Of a stretch of 64,000 nt of DNA, positions 12,001 to 24,949 are shown piece by piece. The notes beneath the pieces were generated by a model, which had not been told where the DNA came from, ran no database searches, and saw only the letters and a list, made by a program, of their open reading frames with translations. Positions within the stretch are counted from its first letter, which is position 1; every line of letters starts with the position of its first letter. Location: assembly GCA_036346395.1 (NCBI GenBank), contig CM070599.1:32169232-32233231 (forward strand). The letters are read 5' to 3'. The stretch comes from Hsuehochloa calcarea (lineage: Eukaryota; Streptophyta; Magnoliopsida; Poales; Poaceae). The position numbers and the translations under genes were made by a program.

Positions 12001-13588
12001 CATGGGACAAAGGAAGTGGAAGTTAACGCAGGCAAGGGCAACTCACTGCGGTATAACGTGTCACACCTTTTTTTCTTCTTTCCCTTTTTTCGTTGGCGAT
12101 GCGGTACGTGCCCCACGATGCGACCAACCGAGCCGTCGTGCCCGTGGAGCCCCCCGTACGCCATCGCGTGTCAGCACTCGGCAGTCGGCACGTTCGCAGG
12201 TGATGCGGTCAGAAGCACCCGCGAAAGCCTCCCCCTCCTCACCATCTCCGCGTGAATGATTGCGGAGTTTGTTCGTTCGGTCGGGCTGACGCGCGGAGCC
12301 AGCTGAGTCGACGGGCGGATCGATCGCGCGGCGTACGTGGTCTCCCTGACCGGTTCCGCGAAAGCCTCGTTTGCGTACATTTTTCGCTCGGCACGTCGAC
12401 CAGGCCGGCAAACGGACCAAACCAGATGACACATCTATGGTACATTGGTAAGCCAGGCGACGGAATATAACGACTTCCGGATGGGTTCGAGCAGATGGTG
12501 CTCAGCGCTTGATAGCCGAAATGTCACCTTGGTTACCAGTCGAAGTAGCGCACGAAACGGTTGTCCACTTGGTTACAGTGACACGTCGAATTCTCTTCCC
12601 CACAAGAGCTGGCTTGTACACAAGCGACTGGCATTGCCAAGAGACAAAGTACCTTTCGAGGCTAACCTTTTTTTTTTCTGCCAAGTTGCTCACATCAGGC
12701 CCAGCGGATGGATGGTCTGATGGATTTTATGCCATCGGTTTAATTCTTTGGTAAGTGCGCGTAACACAGCAGAGCTCGTAGAATGTTATGTTAAGCCCAG
12801 GTGGCCAGGTTCCCAATTTAGGCCCAGGCCCATCCCACCTGGTTCATCCCATCAGAGGAAGCAGGAGACCGGCCGCCTCCGTCCACAGTACCGGATAAAT
12901 TAAAAGCCCCATCAATTGAACGAACCGGAGAGTTGCTTCCCACCTTGCAGCACTAGGTAAGTATAGGGCGCAGGTGTTACATCCTCGCATCGCCATAGCA
13001 TTCAAACAGAAACAGGAAATCAGAAAACTATAACCATTTTAGTTTAGCAGTTTCTTTTGTAAGCAGGATGAACTTAGCACTTCACAAGGAAACTCAAAAA
13101 AAATCAAGTGTTGATGGATTCCTGCTCCAGCCCATCCTGAACAGCAAATGCAAATGTAGCAGGTGCGGCTATTATAAGTCTGACATGGATCATTATAGGT
13201 ATGAGGGCAACATTATTGATACTGAATCACGCGTATATAACTCATCTGAACTACAGCAGTGGCTGTGAATATGTGATATAATAGCTCAAAAGTGGCTCTC
13301 CTGGGGCATTCAACAACAGGCTAAGGCACCAGCGCAGAACAGGGAGCAATTCGATTCAGGACGAGAACGGTGAAAGTATCAAAGATGCAATTTTGCGAGT
13401 AAGGCAGGGCAGCGTGATTAATTTGGGCCACCCCGCAACGAGATTGGACATACAGATACCGACGCGGCAGAATTAAGTTTGATCTCATTGGATGACCATC
13501 TAGTATGAAAAGATTCCTGTCAAATGTTTTAGCACAAGGGGAATAATTGAACTAGAGATGGACGGTACGGCGCGGATGGATCGATGAG
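9026..13588. other. 4.5-kb spacer, nothing recognised
   Basis: No protein domain, RNA gene or convincing terminal repeat was recognised. The part at 10.4-11.1 kb is rich in GGTGG and GATCTGA-like words on the plus strand. The part at 11.2-11.5 kb is AT-rich. The part at 11.9-12.5 kb is GC-rich with frames on both strands that lack domain character. I do not call genes here. Confidence 0.4.
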
Positions 13589-13672
13589 TCACGGACATTG
13601 GGCCTGGAACTGGGCGAGCTTGCGGCGCTGCGTCTTGAGGGCGTCCTTGATGAATGCATCCAACATTTCTCC
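13589..13672 (-). CDS. Possible orphan terminal exon
   Basis: On the minus strand a short frame encodes EMLDAFIKDALKTQRRKL followed by AQFQAQCP and a stop at 13589-13591. It is preceded by a T-rich tract and an AG at about 13672 that could be a splice acceptor. The codon choice is coding-like (GC-rich third positions in AAG, CTC, GCC, CAG). No matching upstream exon was found: the wax synthase gene to the right ends with its own stop at 13982. It could be a displaced exon, part of a gene with a long intron, or chance. I cannot assign a family. Confidence 0.25.
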   Translation of the reverse strand, partial: GEMLDAFIKDALKTQRRKLAQFQAQCP

Positions 13673-13981
13673 ACCAAAAAAAAAACCCCAGAGAAAACGG
13701 AGAATCAAACTATCAATATGGTTCCGGTACAATTTCATGAACAATTGGTTTATCTCGGCCGCACATGCCGCCCTAATTTACTACAGCCTCCATGCACGAG
13801 GAGAAAAAACAAATCCGACGTCCACGCCTACATGCGAATTGCTCTCGGTCGCAGACAGCACACGCACATGGCGCCGCCCAAGCCCAACTGCCCGCGCCAA
13901 TTCTTTACCCAAGAAACTAGAGTTGCATCGCGTGTGCACATGCGCGTTCACGCGTGAATCGTGACGCACCCGCCGTCCAAA

Positions 13982-15013
13982 CTACGAGCGGCCGGTCCAG
14001 ACCGACCGGACGGAGCCGGCCGCCCAGCCACCGGCGTCCCGCAAGAACGCGACCACCGCCTCGCACTCGGCGATCACCTCCTTGTCGGCCCCGGGCCTCG
14101 TGATCGGCGGGAAGAAGAGCCAGAACCCGGTCATGGCCACGAACGCCAGCGTCAGCGGGGTCGCGGCCGCGCGCGGCGGGCGCGGCCACCCCCTGTGCCC
14201 CGCCCACCACGCCTCCGCCACCGCGCACGCCCCGTGCAGCGCGAAGAACGCGGTCGCCTCCCCCGTCGGTGGCCGCAGCGTGATGTAGTAGAACATCGCC
14301 TCGTGCATGAGCCCGGAGACGAGGAACGCCGCGAGCACCCCCGCGGCGGCGCCGAGGCGCGCGCGCACGGGGCGGTACACGCACGGGCGAAGCACCGCGG
14401 GCACCGAGAGGTTCCACCGCCGGCCCCAGAAGTCCCGCAGCGACGCGGAGAGGTAGGGCCGGTCGAACTGCGGCTCCAGATCGATGCCCAGCAGCGCGCG
14501 CGCCACGGCGGCCACCGACGCCAGGATGAGCTCCAGCGCGAGGTACACGTGCAACGCGTACAGGGTAAGCAGGAGGTACTGGTTCATCCGCTCCTTGTAC
14601 CGGTACAGCGACACGATGGCCGCGAGCAGCGCGGCCATGACGGCGGAGGAGACGAGGCCAAGACCCGACGAGCTTGGGGTGTTCCTGGGGTTGGCATCGC
14701 GGAGCCTGACGGGGCCGGAGGCGACGGCGACGAAGGCTGTGATCGGGAGGGACGGGTGGAGGGGCCCCTGGCCGGTGGCGAGGAGGAGGAGCTTGAACTC
14801 GGCGAGCCAGGTGAGGAAGAACCCGGAGATGGCGCGGGGGTGGATGGCACGGAAGGCAAGGGGGAGAAGCGGGAGGACGGCGAGAGCAGGGAGGAACGCG
14901 GCGAGACGGGGGAGTCCCGGACGGAGGCGGCGCGCGGAGAAACGGACGTAGTACATGACCGCGGTGACCGCGGCCGCGACGGCGGCCAGGCTGCGCAGGT
15001 CGCCACCTGCCAT
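13982..15013 (-). CDS. Wax synthase-like long-chain-alcohol O-fatty-acyltransferase
   Basis: Single-exon frame of 343 aa from MAGGDLRSL. It is a hydrophobic polytopic protein of the membrane-bound O-acyltransferase superfamily, with about seven to nine predicted membrane segments. The plant wax synthase signature is present: a block at residues 192-206 (LRDFWGRRWNLSVP), then LRPCVYRPVR, then SGLMHEAMFYY with the probable catalytic His at residue 237, and a late GFWLFFPPI segment. Family members transfer fatty acyl groups from acyl-CoA to long-chain alcohols, or to sterols in some members, at the endoplasmic reticulum, giving wax esters. The length agrees with the roughly 340-350 aa usual for plant members. 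Substrate cannot be read from sequence. Grasses carry many copies of this family in clusters, but only one is seen here. Confidence 0.9.
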   Translation of the reverse strand: MAGGDLRSLAAVAAAVTAVMYYVRFSARRLRPGLPRLAAFLPALAVLPLLPLAFRAIHPRAISGFFLTWLAEFKLLLLATGQGPLHPSLPITAFVAVASGPVRLRDANPRNTPSSSGLGLVSSAVMAALLAAIVSLYRYKERMNQYLLLTLYALHVYLALELILASVAAVARALLGIDLEPQFDRPYLSASLRDFWGRRWNLSVPAVLRPCVYRPVRARLGAAAGVLAAFLVSGLMHEAMFYYITLRPPTGEATAFFALHGACAVAEAWWAGHRGWPRPPRAAATPLTLAFVAMTGFWLFFPPITRPGADKEVIAECEAVVAFLRDAGGWAAGSVRSVWTGRS

Positions 15014-16690
15014 TTTTGGGGGTCAGGTGAAATCTGGGAGTAGGCCGGTGGACTGCCGTGCAGTCGTGTAGAGGTGTACTGATCCAGGAGCGCCCACGGT
15101 ATTTGGGGATTTGGGGTGGTGTTTGTGCAAACGGTCCAATAATGGGAAAAATGGACGTTTTTGACCGTATAACGCACGAAAATTCCCATTTAAATTTCCC
15201 TTCGCAAAAATTTCCAAAATAAATTTCTGCCACTGCCGCCGTGGGGACGGCAAGAGTGCCGCTTGGCGCGCGGCGCGGGCGGCCGTTGCCGCAGGTTACG
15301 ACCGCCGCCGTCGGGACGGCAGCAGAGTCGTGGCTCGCCACGCGCCGAGGCCGGCGCGCCGCCGGCCAAGCCTCGCCTTGTTAACCCGCCGCCGCCCCGA
15401 CGGCAGCAGTTGGCAACCATCGCCACGCGCCATGCCGCGCCGCCGCGGTGGCGCGCAGCTAGCGCCGGAGCCCTGGCTGGCGGCGCGCAGCGTTCACGAA
15501 GCAAAGAATCGAGTTTTTGTCATACACAGAAGCAGAGGCACTGGTCGCTTTCGCCGCCTCCGACGTGAGCGTAAGAAGATTAGCAGAGCGAGCGAGCGAG
15601 AGAAGCAAACAATCCCGTAAGAGGAGGGAGAAGCGGCGGTACAAAAGGTATGTGGCATTCACATGCAGCTATAGTTGTAGTAAATTTTAGCAATGTGATT
15701 ATGATGTAGTAAGATTAATGATAGCAACCGAGTAGTTATAATTCTGCAGTGGGTGCAAAATTGGAAAACGGTGTGATTAGCAAGTAATTAGAATACTCAG
15801 TAGTTAGCATTACGATTAGGGCGTAATTAGTTGACTTAGGAGACTTTTTGTTGTTAGTGTTGTTAATTTTTTATTAAGACTGATTTATAAGACTGAGTAT
15901 TTACTGAGTAGAATTACGCCGATTTTCACTGAGTAGAATATTAGTTGACTTAGCATTATGATTTATATTAGTTGAATATTAGTGTTGTTAGGGCGTAATG
16001 ATTTATATTAGTCGAGTAATTACTGAGTAAAAATTTTCTTACGCCGATTCTACTCAGCAAACTTCTAATTAGTAAAACGGTGTGATTTTTTTATCGGTAA
16101 CAAAATGTCGTACTGTCACGGACCTCATCATAAAATATTAAAATATTTAGAGGTCATTCGGCGAAGTAGAAGTACAATTGAAATAGAGTCGCCGACGGTT
16201 CGGACCCACGGAGCGCGCTATCTATGTACTCTTAACAGGGTATATTGACCTTCGGTCCATGCACTACGCAGTAGACGGGGCCGACCTGTTAGTAAGTTTT
16301 TATTTCAAAAAATAGATGGCAAAATATTCTATGTAGTAGACCCCGCATGTCATTGCTATAGGCTAGGTCTAACTCTGTATGGAAACTTAAAATGCTTTGG
16401 GAAATCAAGTGATTTTTTTACTTTAACTTAGAATTTGTTTGACACTTTGTAGTACCCTTTAAAATTGTGAATTTTTATTTACAAGAGAAATAAAATTTAC
16501 TTCAACCTTTCATGGATAGAAAAATCATATGAACTCCATTTGGAATTAATAAATTTACGTTGATCTCAATATTTTATTCCAATTGCTCATGTAAACCACG
16601 AAATATTTGAATCCAGTAGTATTGTGCAATTTTTTCGCGAAATATTTGAACACAAATTGATCGAACTCGCAACCATGTCATTTTTGTTTT
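15014..16690. other. Spacer between wax synthase and the Mutator-like element
   Basis: 15014-15200 would hold the 5' flank of the wax synthase gene. 15230-15480 is a very GC-rich patch with repeated gacggca/ccgccg words, and 15650-16680 is AT-rich with repeated motifs such as actgagta and attagttgac. It may include the subterminal part of the Mutator-like element that follows, but I could not pair a terminal inverted repeat, so no edge is claimed. Confidence 0.35.
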
Positions 16691-17779
16691 CGACTACGTA
16701 TGTCGTGAAGTTGCTCTTGTGTTAGGTACTTCATGGCGAGATACAAGATCTGCTCGTGTTCCACGGGACGGCCTAGTACGTGACGGACCATACGGCGGAC
16801 TGGTCAGTTGCGATCGCGACCGCGATCCGGCGCCGCCTCTGGAAGGACATGGGCCTCTTGGAGCTAAGGCGGCGCGTGCGTTCGCGCTCGATCGCGCCAT
16901 CGAAGGAAGAAAGCGCGGCATCGAGGCGTGTATCCTCGATTGCGATCGTGCAAAGTAGACCATTTGGCAACTTATGAAGGTCACATGTGACGCTCATGGG
17001 CCAATTATATGGGGTTGTTTGCAACCCCGCCGCCGCGATATATGCGCGCCGATGGTCTACGCTCGATTCGTGGAGAGGACGGGACATCCGGCGTGGGTGG
17101 TTTTGGGAAGCTGTTGGTGGGAGGAGCTCGCGTTGGTCTCAAATGTTGGAGGAGACGCTGCAAAGACGTGGGAGATGGAGACCGAGGAGGCGTGCCGCCA
17201 ATTTCGAGCCCAATGAAGGTGCGAGAGATGGTGGGCGCACCGTATTGATTGTCACGAGTACCGCCGACTGTGTGGACGAGGTGGAAAGCATGGAGGACGT
17301 GGAAACAACTAGTTCTAAGGCGACGAAGAAGGAGAAGCCGGCATCGAGGAGATGCGTTGGTGGGCTTGTGACCATCGACATTGCTTACGCCCTCACGATT
17401 GACGACGCTGCGACGACGCCGGTTCTCGCCACATCGGAGGGTGCCGAGCGGGGTTCAATGATGACACCGCTCCTAGGCGCGCTTCCTCGACAAGAGCGCC
17501 GCCAAAGATGCTATTGCTAAACACGCCGCTAACATCGGCCGGATGTATCGGTGCAGAGATCCAACCCCGACACGCACATCGTCAGTGTGTTGATGAATCT
17601 CTGGCACAGAAGGTCCGCGGCGCACGGTTCATGGTCAGCCGCACGGGTTTTTTGATAACGGTGCAAGGATCACACATGCGAAGTTAGCTCACCGCTTCAC
17701 GTGCACCGCAACATGACCTCCTCTTATGTTGCCACCGATAAGCCACCTCGCCACCGCAGATGTGTCCATTTCCCAAACA

Positions 17780-19310
17780 TCCTCATGACAGAGGTTGCCA
17801 ATATTGTGGGGTTCCCGTGAGCTACAAGACGGCATGGCGGGCCAAACGCAGGTCTTGGAGCGAATGTTCGCACATTCAAGAGGCCTACAACCTAGTACCA
17901 AGATTGTCGTGATCAAATCGCGGAATGTAATCCCGGACATACATAAACAAGCTAGAGGGTGCATCCGACTAAGGGCCCAATTGCCTTATTCTTGATAGGG
18001 TCTTCGGGCCTTCCGTCAGCGATCAAGCTTTCAAGCATTGTCGTCCCGCGTCGACGATGGATGGCACCTTCCTATGTGGGAAGTACAAGGGTACCATCCT
18101 CACCGCGTTGCGTGTACCGATAAGTAACGATCACCTAGTCCCCGTGGCCTTCGCAATTGTTGAGAGCGAGAACACGGATAGCTGGTTGTGGTTCCTGTGT
18201 AATGTGAAGCAGGCGGTAGTACAAGATCGACCAGGTGTGTGTGTCATCTCGGACCGCAATGTCGGCTTGATGTCCGCGCTGAGCACGATCCAAAGCGGAC
18301 GCACCGCCGCCCAGTGGAACGATGTAAGGAGCCGTTGGTGCATGAGGCATCTCGCGGCCAACTTCCACACAAGGTTTCGGAGCAAGGACCTCATGAAAAT
18401 GTTCAAGAAGCTCTGCATGCAGAACCAAAGGAGAAAGTTCGAAGCGGTGTGGAGACAGCTCGATGAGGATACCGCGAAGCATGTAAGGGACTTCGCGAAT
18501 GCCGAGGCAGGGCATCTACCGGAGGGTCCGCGAGTTGGGAGTTCACACAAGGTTAACTCGCACGCTACCGACTGGAGAAATGGTCCCCGCCGCACGACAC
18601 GGATGGTGCGAGGTACGGATCATGACGACCAACATGTCTGAGGTGTACAACGGTGTCCTCAAGGGTGTGCGTTCCTCGCCGATCACGGCGATCGTGGAGG
18701 AGACTCGAACCGCACCATCGGATACTTCGCTAACGAGCCATGATGGCCAAGAAGCATCCGGAGGATGGTAAACAATTTCTGAGGTAATGCATGCCTACAT
18801 GGAGAAAAAGATCGCCAAGGCGCGATCGCACGTGACTCGCACCATGGATGGCGTCAGGCAGAAGTTCGAGATCCGGCTAAGGGAGAAGTACGTTATGGGC
18901 CACGCTAGAGGGGATCGTAAGCAGGTCTGCACGATCGGTGAAGAAGCGCCGGCACCGCAACAAACCGCAGCTTCGCACAAACCATGCTCCCATGTGTACG
19001 CTGGCGGCGCGCGGGCGTGGCGGCAATATTCGAGCCTTACATCTCCGAGTACTACGATATCCACCACCTCTTTGCCACTTGGGGTGTCGAAGTTTCATTC
19101 AGACGGCCGGACACACACTACGAGACGGCGGGCGGTGAAGTGGGTGCCGAACGAGCATCAAACACCCGGCCGTGGAAGACGCCACCACGACGGATCCGAA
19201 CGACATGGACGACACTTAGCGTGGGCAACGGGTTCGCTGCGGCCCGCTGTACCGTGCAAGACAAGAGGGCACTCCATCACGGCCGTCCAAATGCATCTTG
19301 CTAAGCAAGC
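17780..19310 (+). pseudogene. MULE transposase (MURA-type) remnant with SWIM segment
   Basis: Reading across frames gives the MULE order. First comes a VSYKTAWRAKRRSW-like segment near 17.81 kb. The DDE core start follows: MDGTFLCGKYKGTIL at 18057, then DHLVPVAFAIVESENTDSW, CVISDRNVGLMSAL and CMRHLAANF (a C/H motif after the second acidic residue). Next are MTTNMSEVYNGVLKGVRS near 18.63 kb and EKKIAKARSHVT near 18.8 kb. A SWIM-type zinc end is suggested by CSHVYA and then YISEYYDIHHLFATWGVE near 19.05 kb. Intact frames are broken around 18.51, 18.77 and 19.0 kb. The protein would have been the DNA-cutting enzyme of the transposon; this copy cannot work. Confidence 0.82.
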
Positions 19311-19590
19311 AAAGGCAACCGTAACGAGCAAGATATAATTACTAAGTCGTGATGTCGCTGTTTATTGTAATTCCTTCGATGGGACGGAATGTTATGTCGC
19401 AGCAATCGTAGTGTTGCCGTTAATATGTGTCTTTATTTACTGACGGAATGTTAAGTCATCTTGGTCTTTTGTTAACTCGTTATGCTCATGTGTGGTTGTT
19501 TTTTTTCTCATCCTATGTTTTGCCTTGTTTTATTATGGCACACGACATGTTTTAAGTACGTACTAACATATTTTATGGTATTCGCAGGAG

Positions 19591-22011
19591 ATGGAGCAGT
19601 TCCAGCTTGACGACGCAGACGAGCCGCTCGACCCACGCCTGGATGGGGGCACTGCTGTCGGGCGTGGTCGCCGGCCGGCGCCTCCGAGCCTGGTCCCGAG
19701 CGCCTCAGGAGAGGTGGCCCTTGACGAAGCAGACGTCCCGCGGCCGCGGACACCGCCTCGCCTCGCCCGCATGTTGACATCCCGCGCGCTGCGCTTGACG
19801 CGCACTACTTTCACGCCAGGACTCGGTGGAGACCGGAGACTCATACATTCCACTTCCGGGGGGAGATGACCATTACTCGAGGATGTAGCAATGCTTACAG
19901 TGTCTGCCGGCATGGCCTTCCAAGAGTGCCACCTCCGAGGCGTGATCGAAGGTGCGTTTGGTCGACAGATTCGCCTCCCGATTCTCGCAAACGTGTCCTG
20001 TGATCCCACATTCCTCGCCACGGAGTTCATGATTCGCCTGCGGATGCGATAATGAGGCGCATCCAGACACACCTCGTCGCAGACCTTATGTTCCTCGCTC
20101 GATGGATCTTGTTCCCTACGACACGTGGAGACGCGCGGTACCCTACCTATATCCATCCGCAGAGTCCTCGGCGACGCCGCCGCACGAGGTTCCGCGAAGA
20201 TGCTGGGGTTCGCCGTGCTCGCGCCACTTACCGAGGGTTATGCGATGCCACTCGGCGCAAGACGGGCGTGGAGCCGCCCCGGCGGTTTGCTACACCTCGC
20301 ATACCGTGGTCATGGGAGCACTTTCCAGCTTGGTCGCCCTTATTTCCAAAGACGGCACCCGCATTCGCTGACCGCCCAAAGATACGGCAATGCTCTCGGC
20401 GACGACCCCCATGACGGGCCTACAATGGGAACACGTTGACACGTGGTACCCTAGGGTGGGCCAGGAGAGACCGAGGCGCGGTGACGCAGAGTTCCATAAC
20501 CTCTTCGAGACTCGCGACGAGACCGAGATCATCCGCGCCATGGATGTGACGGTTCCTTGCGCACACGGCCCCTACGGATTATCGACGCAAAGGCACTCGT
20601 GACGATCCACTTTGATGACGACCGCCACCGGTCTTTCGACATGGTCGAGCCGCATAATCCACAACGGGTCATGAGACGATTCGCCAGTATCAAAGAAAGC
20701 CACCGCCGGCGGACGACATATCGCAGTCAAGGCCCACCGGTATGTCCTTTTTGATATAATTTTATCCAGATGCCTGCCTTACATGTTCTGACATTAAGAT
20801 TCACTTGCAGGCAAACGAGGAAAGGGCGCAAGAGCGACGACTGGAGGCAGACACAGCTGCCGTGGACGGAGCTGTGGAGCGAGAGGGTGGCGACGGACGT
20901 GCTGCACGAGGCACGCGTCTACTCCATCCAGACGACGCTCAGATTTCTTGCAAGTTGGTACATTCCACGCACCAGTGCAAAGACTTATCGGGCGGCCACG
21001 AGCGCAAAGGGTTTCAAGATGCGTGAGGACATCAGATTAGCCGCCCGACCCACACCGGGCAAGACGGCACGACGAGGCGGTAACCCATTCTTCAAGCAAT
21101 TTCTTCAGCAAAGACGCTGCAGACTAACTCCGTGTTTTCTTGCAAGATTACCGCATTGATCGATATAACGCGAGGGTGCCAAATTCTACCGTGGGAACAA
21201 GAACACCTTCGATCGCTTCCTAGCCGCGGCGTGGCATGACCGACGACGCGAGGGTCGCGATTAGAGCCATGACTTGTGGTCGACACAACGACGCACGCGA
21301 CAAGATCGCGGACGCGAGGGTACCTCCACCCTCCGCCCAAGACCTCCCTCGACCACCGTCCGCACGCCTGCCTCACTCCGGAGCCGTCCGAGCTACGGCC
21401 GGCCGGCCCCGACGGCCCCGACCGCCTCGGGCCACTGTGTATGTCATCTCTCGTTGTCAATACCTTCCATGCACTCATTTTCGGAGGTATCCGACATTAA
21501 CCTTTCTTCTAGCAACTACTACGAGGGGACAGCATTGATGCAACCATCGCCATCACAGAGGAGGCGCAAAGACACGACTTCTCGGCCGGCAACGGCCAGA
21601 CCGCAGACATCGACCCGACTCCCCAACTGGGACGAGTGGTTGGGCTCGCTGGCGCACGCTGCTCATCCGACTATGGACCGCGACCCGTGGTTCGCCGACA
21701 CGTATGGAGGGTACACCGCAAAGACTACAAACCGACCGCCAGAGGATCATCCTCAAGACAACAACCTACTCGTAAGCGCTAACGTAGTTACAACTATTTT
21801 CTCTCGCAAGAAAAAACAAGGACTAATTCACCGAGTACCATTCCTCGCAGGAGGAGCACCAGTGGCTAGACGAGATGCCGAGGCTCGAGCGGACCCCACG
21901 CCGACATCACCGCAGCCTTCGCCTCCCAGCAGCCCCAGATTACGGCTCGCGAGACATGCGCCACTCCCTGACAGATTCACCTTTCCCGAGGATCAACTAC
22001 GCCGTCCGTAG
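19591..22011 (+). pseudogene. Plant mobile domain (PMD) remnant
   Basis: Starts MEQFQLDDADEPLDPR after an acceptor-like AG. Around 19.79-19.88 kb another frame reads RTRWRPETHTFHFRGEMTIT, the hallmark of the plant mobile domain (older name: aminotransferase-like plant mobile domain). Further blocks are WILFPTTRGDA at about 20.1 kb, AATYRGLCDATRRKTG-like sequence at about 20.23 kb and WSWEHFPAW at about 20.32 kb, each in a shifted frame. The 3' part, to 22011, contains WDEWLGSLAHAAHPTMDRD and a proline-rich tail. The PMD occurs both in host proteins such as MAIN and MAIL1 and in transposons. The adjacent transposase shows this is the transposon form. Confidence 0.8.
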
Positions 22012-22269
22012 GCGACACGACGATGCACCCTAGCTAATATCATGGCCGCGGACAAACGGTTATGTAATGTCATTGTGCATTTATATAATATCCATGTGCA
22101 TGAAGTTACCGCCATTTTTGTACACAAAATGTTCTCCAAATATTCAAGATAAACGACTTTTGTACTCGCGACTTTAATTTATCAACTGCATGCACATAAC
22201 GCAATCGTCGCTTCGCAGATACCTCGGTCCCCACAAGGTCCAGATGAATACTTTGTGCGCATTAATCAA

Positions 22270-22591
22270 ACACTCTACAAAATAGGACGCGACAACACTC
22301 TCCTCGCCACCGCTCGACCGAATGATCGCACTACGCAGCAGACGCGACAACACCCCGCCGCCATTTTTCGCATCGAATGACCACACTCGCAGCAGACGCG
22401 ACAACACCCGCTCGTCGCCTTTTCGCATCAAATGACCGCACTATGCCAAACAGACGCGATAACACCCGCCGCCAGCTTTTCGCATCGAATGACCACACTC
22501 GCAGCAGACGCGACAACACCCGCCTCGCCGCCTTTTCGCATCAAATGACCGCACTATGCCAAACAGACGCGACAACACCCGCCAGGACGCC
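22270..22591. repeat. Left tandem array, ~60-bp monomers
   Basis: About five to six imperfect units, each containing cagacgcgacaacaccc, a cgcc-rich link, ttttcgcatc and aatgacc. Two unit types alternate by their linker, either actcgcagca or actatgccaaa. The array stops in cgccaggacgcc at 22591. The same family of units continues at 29990-30385 in the same orientation. Confidence 0.85.
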
Positions 22592-24949
22592 CGGATTATT
22601 AAGCTTATAATGATCACCACCACTTGACCCTATCATCATAAGCATAATAACTCGGACGCCGAGGAATGTATACTTCCCAGTGCAAGATACACCCTTCACA
22701 AAAGTTCATGCATCAATTCCACTCAATCACATAGAACCGAAAGCACGTAACAAAATAAAGACATACATAATAATATTCAAGAGTAATTATAATAAAGAGG
22801 CCAACCGCCAATGATAAAAATTACGTAACAATGAAGCAAAAGTGCCATAAGATGGCGATAAACAAAGAGCCCAACGGTGTGCCTTTTACCCACAAGGCAA
22901 CCGACTGAGCCGCAGCCTAGCCGTCGAACCTCAAGAAGACATCTCACGTATGAAGCCCTTGGGCTCACCTTCTTCCTCTCAGAACAAAAGCAAATTTCAA
23001 AAAAGTCGGGTGAGTACTTTGAATGTACTGCAAGATATATAAGAATGATAGCAGATCTATACAATAACTATATGCAAGCTTATTTAAGGAGCAGATAGGA
23101 CTCAAATTTGTAAGCATAAAGCAAGTTTTATTTGCAATAATGTAATAGATTGAAGGCAATTTTGCAATATGATTTTATTTAATAAAAACAAGAGTAATCA
23201 AGTATCAACAACAAGAAATAAGCCCCGAAGTGGCTAACCCAATAGCCACCACAATAGCATGAATTACCCATTCATGCCAACCATGTCAAATTTTAATTTA
23301 AAAGGTTGTAGTCTAGTTCTTGCACGACCTACCAAGCATGTCCATAACCTAGGACGAGGCTATTCAATAGTTTTATCCTCGCAGGTGTACCAACTTACCC
23401 ACATGCCGATCGCCTTTTGCCACATGATTAAGCACACTTCCTTTGGTATGCCTAAGACGGCTAAGTCCTACGAGACGCTTCCAATCTTATGTATTAACTT
23501 CGAGTCGCCCATATGGATAGAAACCCATACGCTGTGTCGGGTCGTGGCCCACCGACAACTACTCCTCACTGTAAAGCCTCTGACAATCGCGACGCCTCGA
23601 GGTGGAGAATCCATCCCTAAACTCCACCACCGCACACCCAAACACAAGAACACAATTCCTTTTTCACACAACACACACAACGCCTCCCGCGACTCTGAGA
23701 TAACACACTCCAAAGTACTAGGTCAAGAGGGTCCCATATAACCCTCATGTGGTTAGTACGCAAAGCGCTTGGCTTAGTGACACAAGTAACTCGGTCCTTA
23801 GGGACCGGGCACCTTCCTTGTCACACCCAACAATCACACCAACATGCCATTGTGCCCAAGTCAAACCATTTTGTTTCATTTTCGGTTTTTACAAAACAAA
23901 AGCATAAGGTGCTGAACCAAAATAAACAAAATGATTTGTGTGATCAAGGTCATCGACTAGGTCGATAACCGCCAATTCTACCTGGTAGCTAAGCATTTCT
24001 AAGCATGACATCGCAAAGACAATAAAGAGCATAATTAAATCACCGGCTCTAATTCACCAAATGATGATAATAACTTATGGTTGTAAGGGATAACATTTTA
24101 ATGGCAACAATGCATTAGGAATAGCTACCTCTAAACAGGCAAAATAATTGGACACAAAAGCAATGCATACATATAGTTTGTAAACAAGATATTAGACTTT
24201 GAAAGTAATGGGACATTTATGGTCAAATATCTTGCCTGTCAAGCTCGCTTTTTTGCTGCAGAGGATCACTCTCGATATGATCAATATTGTCGCAACTCTA
24301 TCGAAAGAACCAACAAGAACCAAAAAGGCGAGAAATATCAAAAGATGCAACAGCAAAACTCAGCAAAAGTTCTCAAATTTTACAGTAGAAAGAACATAAT
24401 TTTATGAACTAAAGCAACAAGAACCAATTGATTTGGATTCTCAATGCAAAAGTTATACAAAACAATTTCAATCGGCGTAAAAGGAAAAACATCACTATTC
24501 ACCTAAGCAATGATTTTAGTGAAATTTTCTAGAATGACACGGCTACTGAAATTTTTATGATAAATCAAGCACCTCATAAGATGAACAGCCCCAATGGATT
24601 CATCTCATTTGGAGCTTGCAATAATTAGTTATGAGTTTTCTAAGATCCACTATTTTTCTGCTGTAAAGATAATCGTTTAAAGCTTACTTTTAAAATAAAT
24701 CTTTTCTCGCATCGCGACAAATGAGCAACCTATACTCGAAATAAGTTTACTAAGAATGAAAATAATGGCAATCGTTTTATCATTTTTGAAGTTACGTAAA
24801 ATTACTTATGAATTTTGGAAGATAAAACTATTTTTCGCTTGATAAATAACTCTACCCGAGAAATATAACTCGATAAACGACGGAAGAACATGGGCCAAGA
24901 TCATTGATCCAACAGCCCACACGCTAAAGAACAGAGCTTAACGCGCCAA

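Larger units (their letters stand above)
16690..22020 (+). mobile_element. Decayed Mutator-like element with plant mobile domain
   Basis: The plus strand holds, in order, a MULE transposase remnant (about 17.78-19.31 kb) and a plant mobile domain remnant (19.59-22.01 kb), in the same orientation and joined by 260 bp that ends in an intron-acceptor-like ttcgcag just before ATGGAGCAG. Transposons that carry both domains are known in plants. 16.98-17.52 kb has a 177-aa frame without clear homology that may be the N-terminal region. Frameshifts occur every few hundred bases. Terminal inverted repeats and target duplications were not found, so the outer limits are approximate. Confidence 0.75.

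Noticed and set aside
13961..15043. 360-codon plus-strand frame and 474-codon alternative minus frame over the wax synthase gene
   Set aside because: Low-complexity Arg/Gly/Pro products of GC-rich DNA; the wax synthase frame has all family motifs.
22270..22591. Regular repeats that could suggest a CRISPR array
   Set aside because: Units are adjacent imperfect tandem repeats with no unique spacers, in a plant genome.
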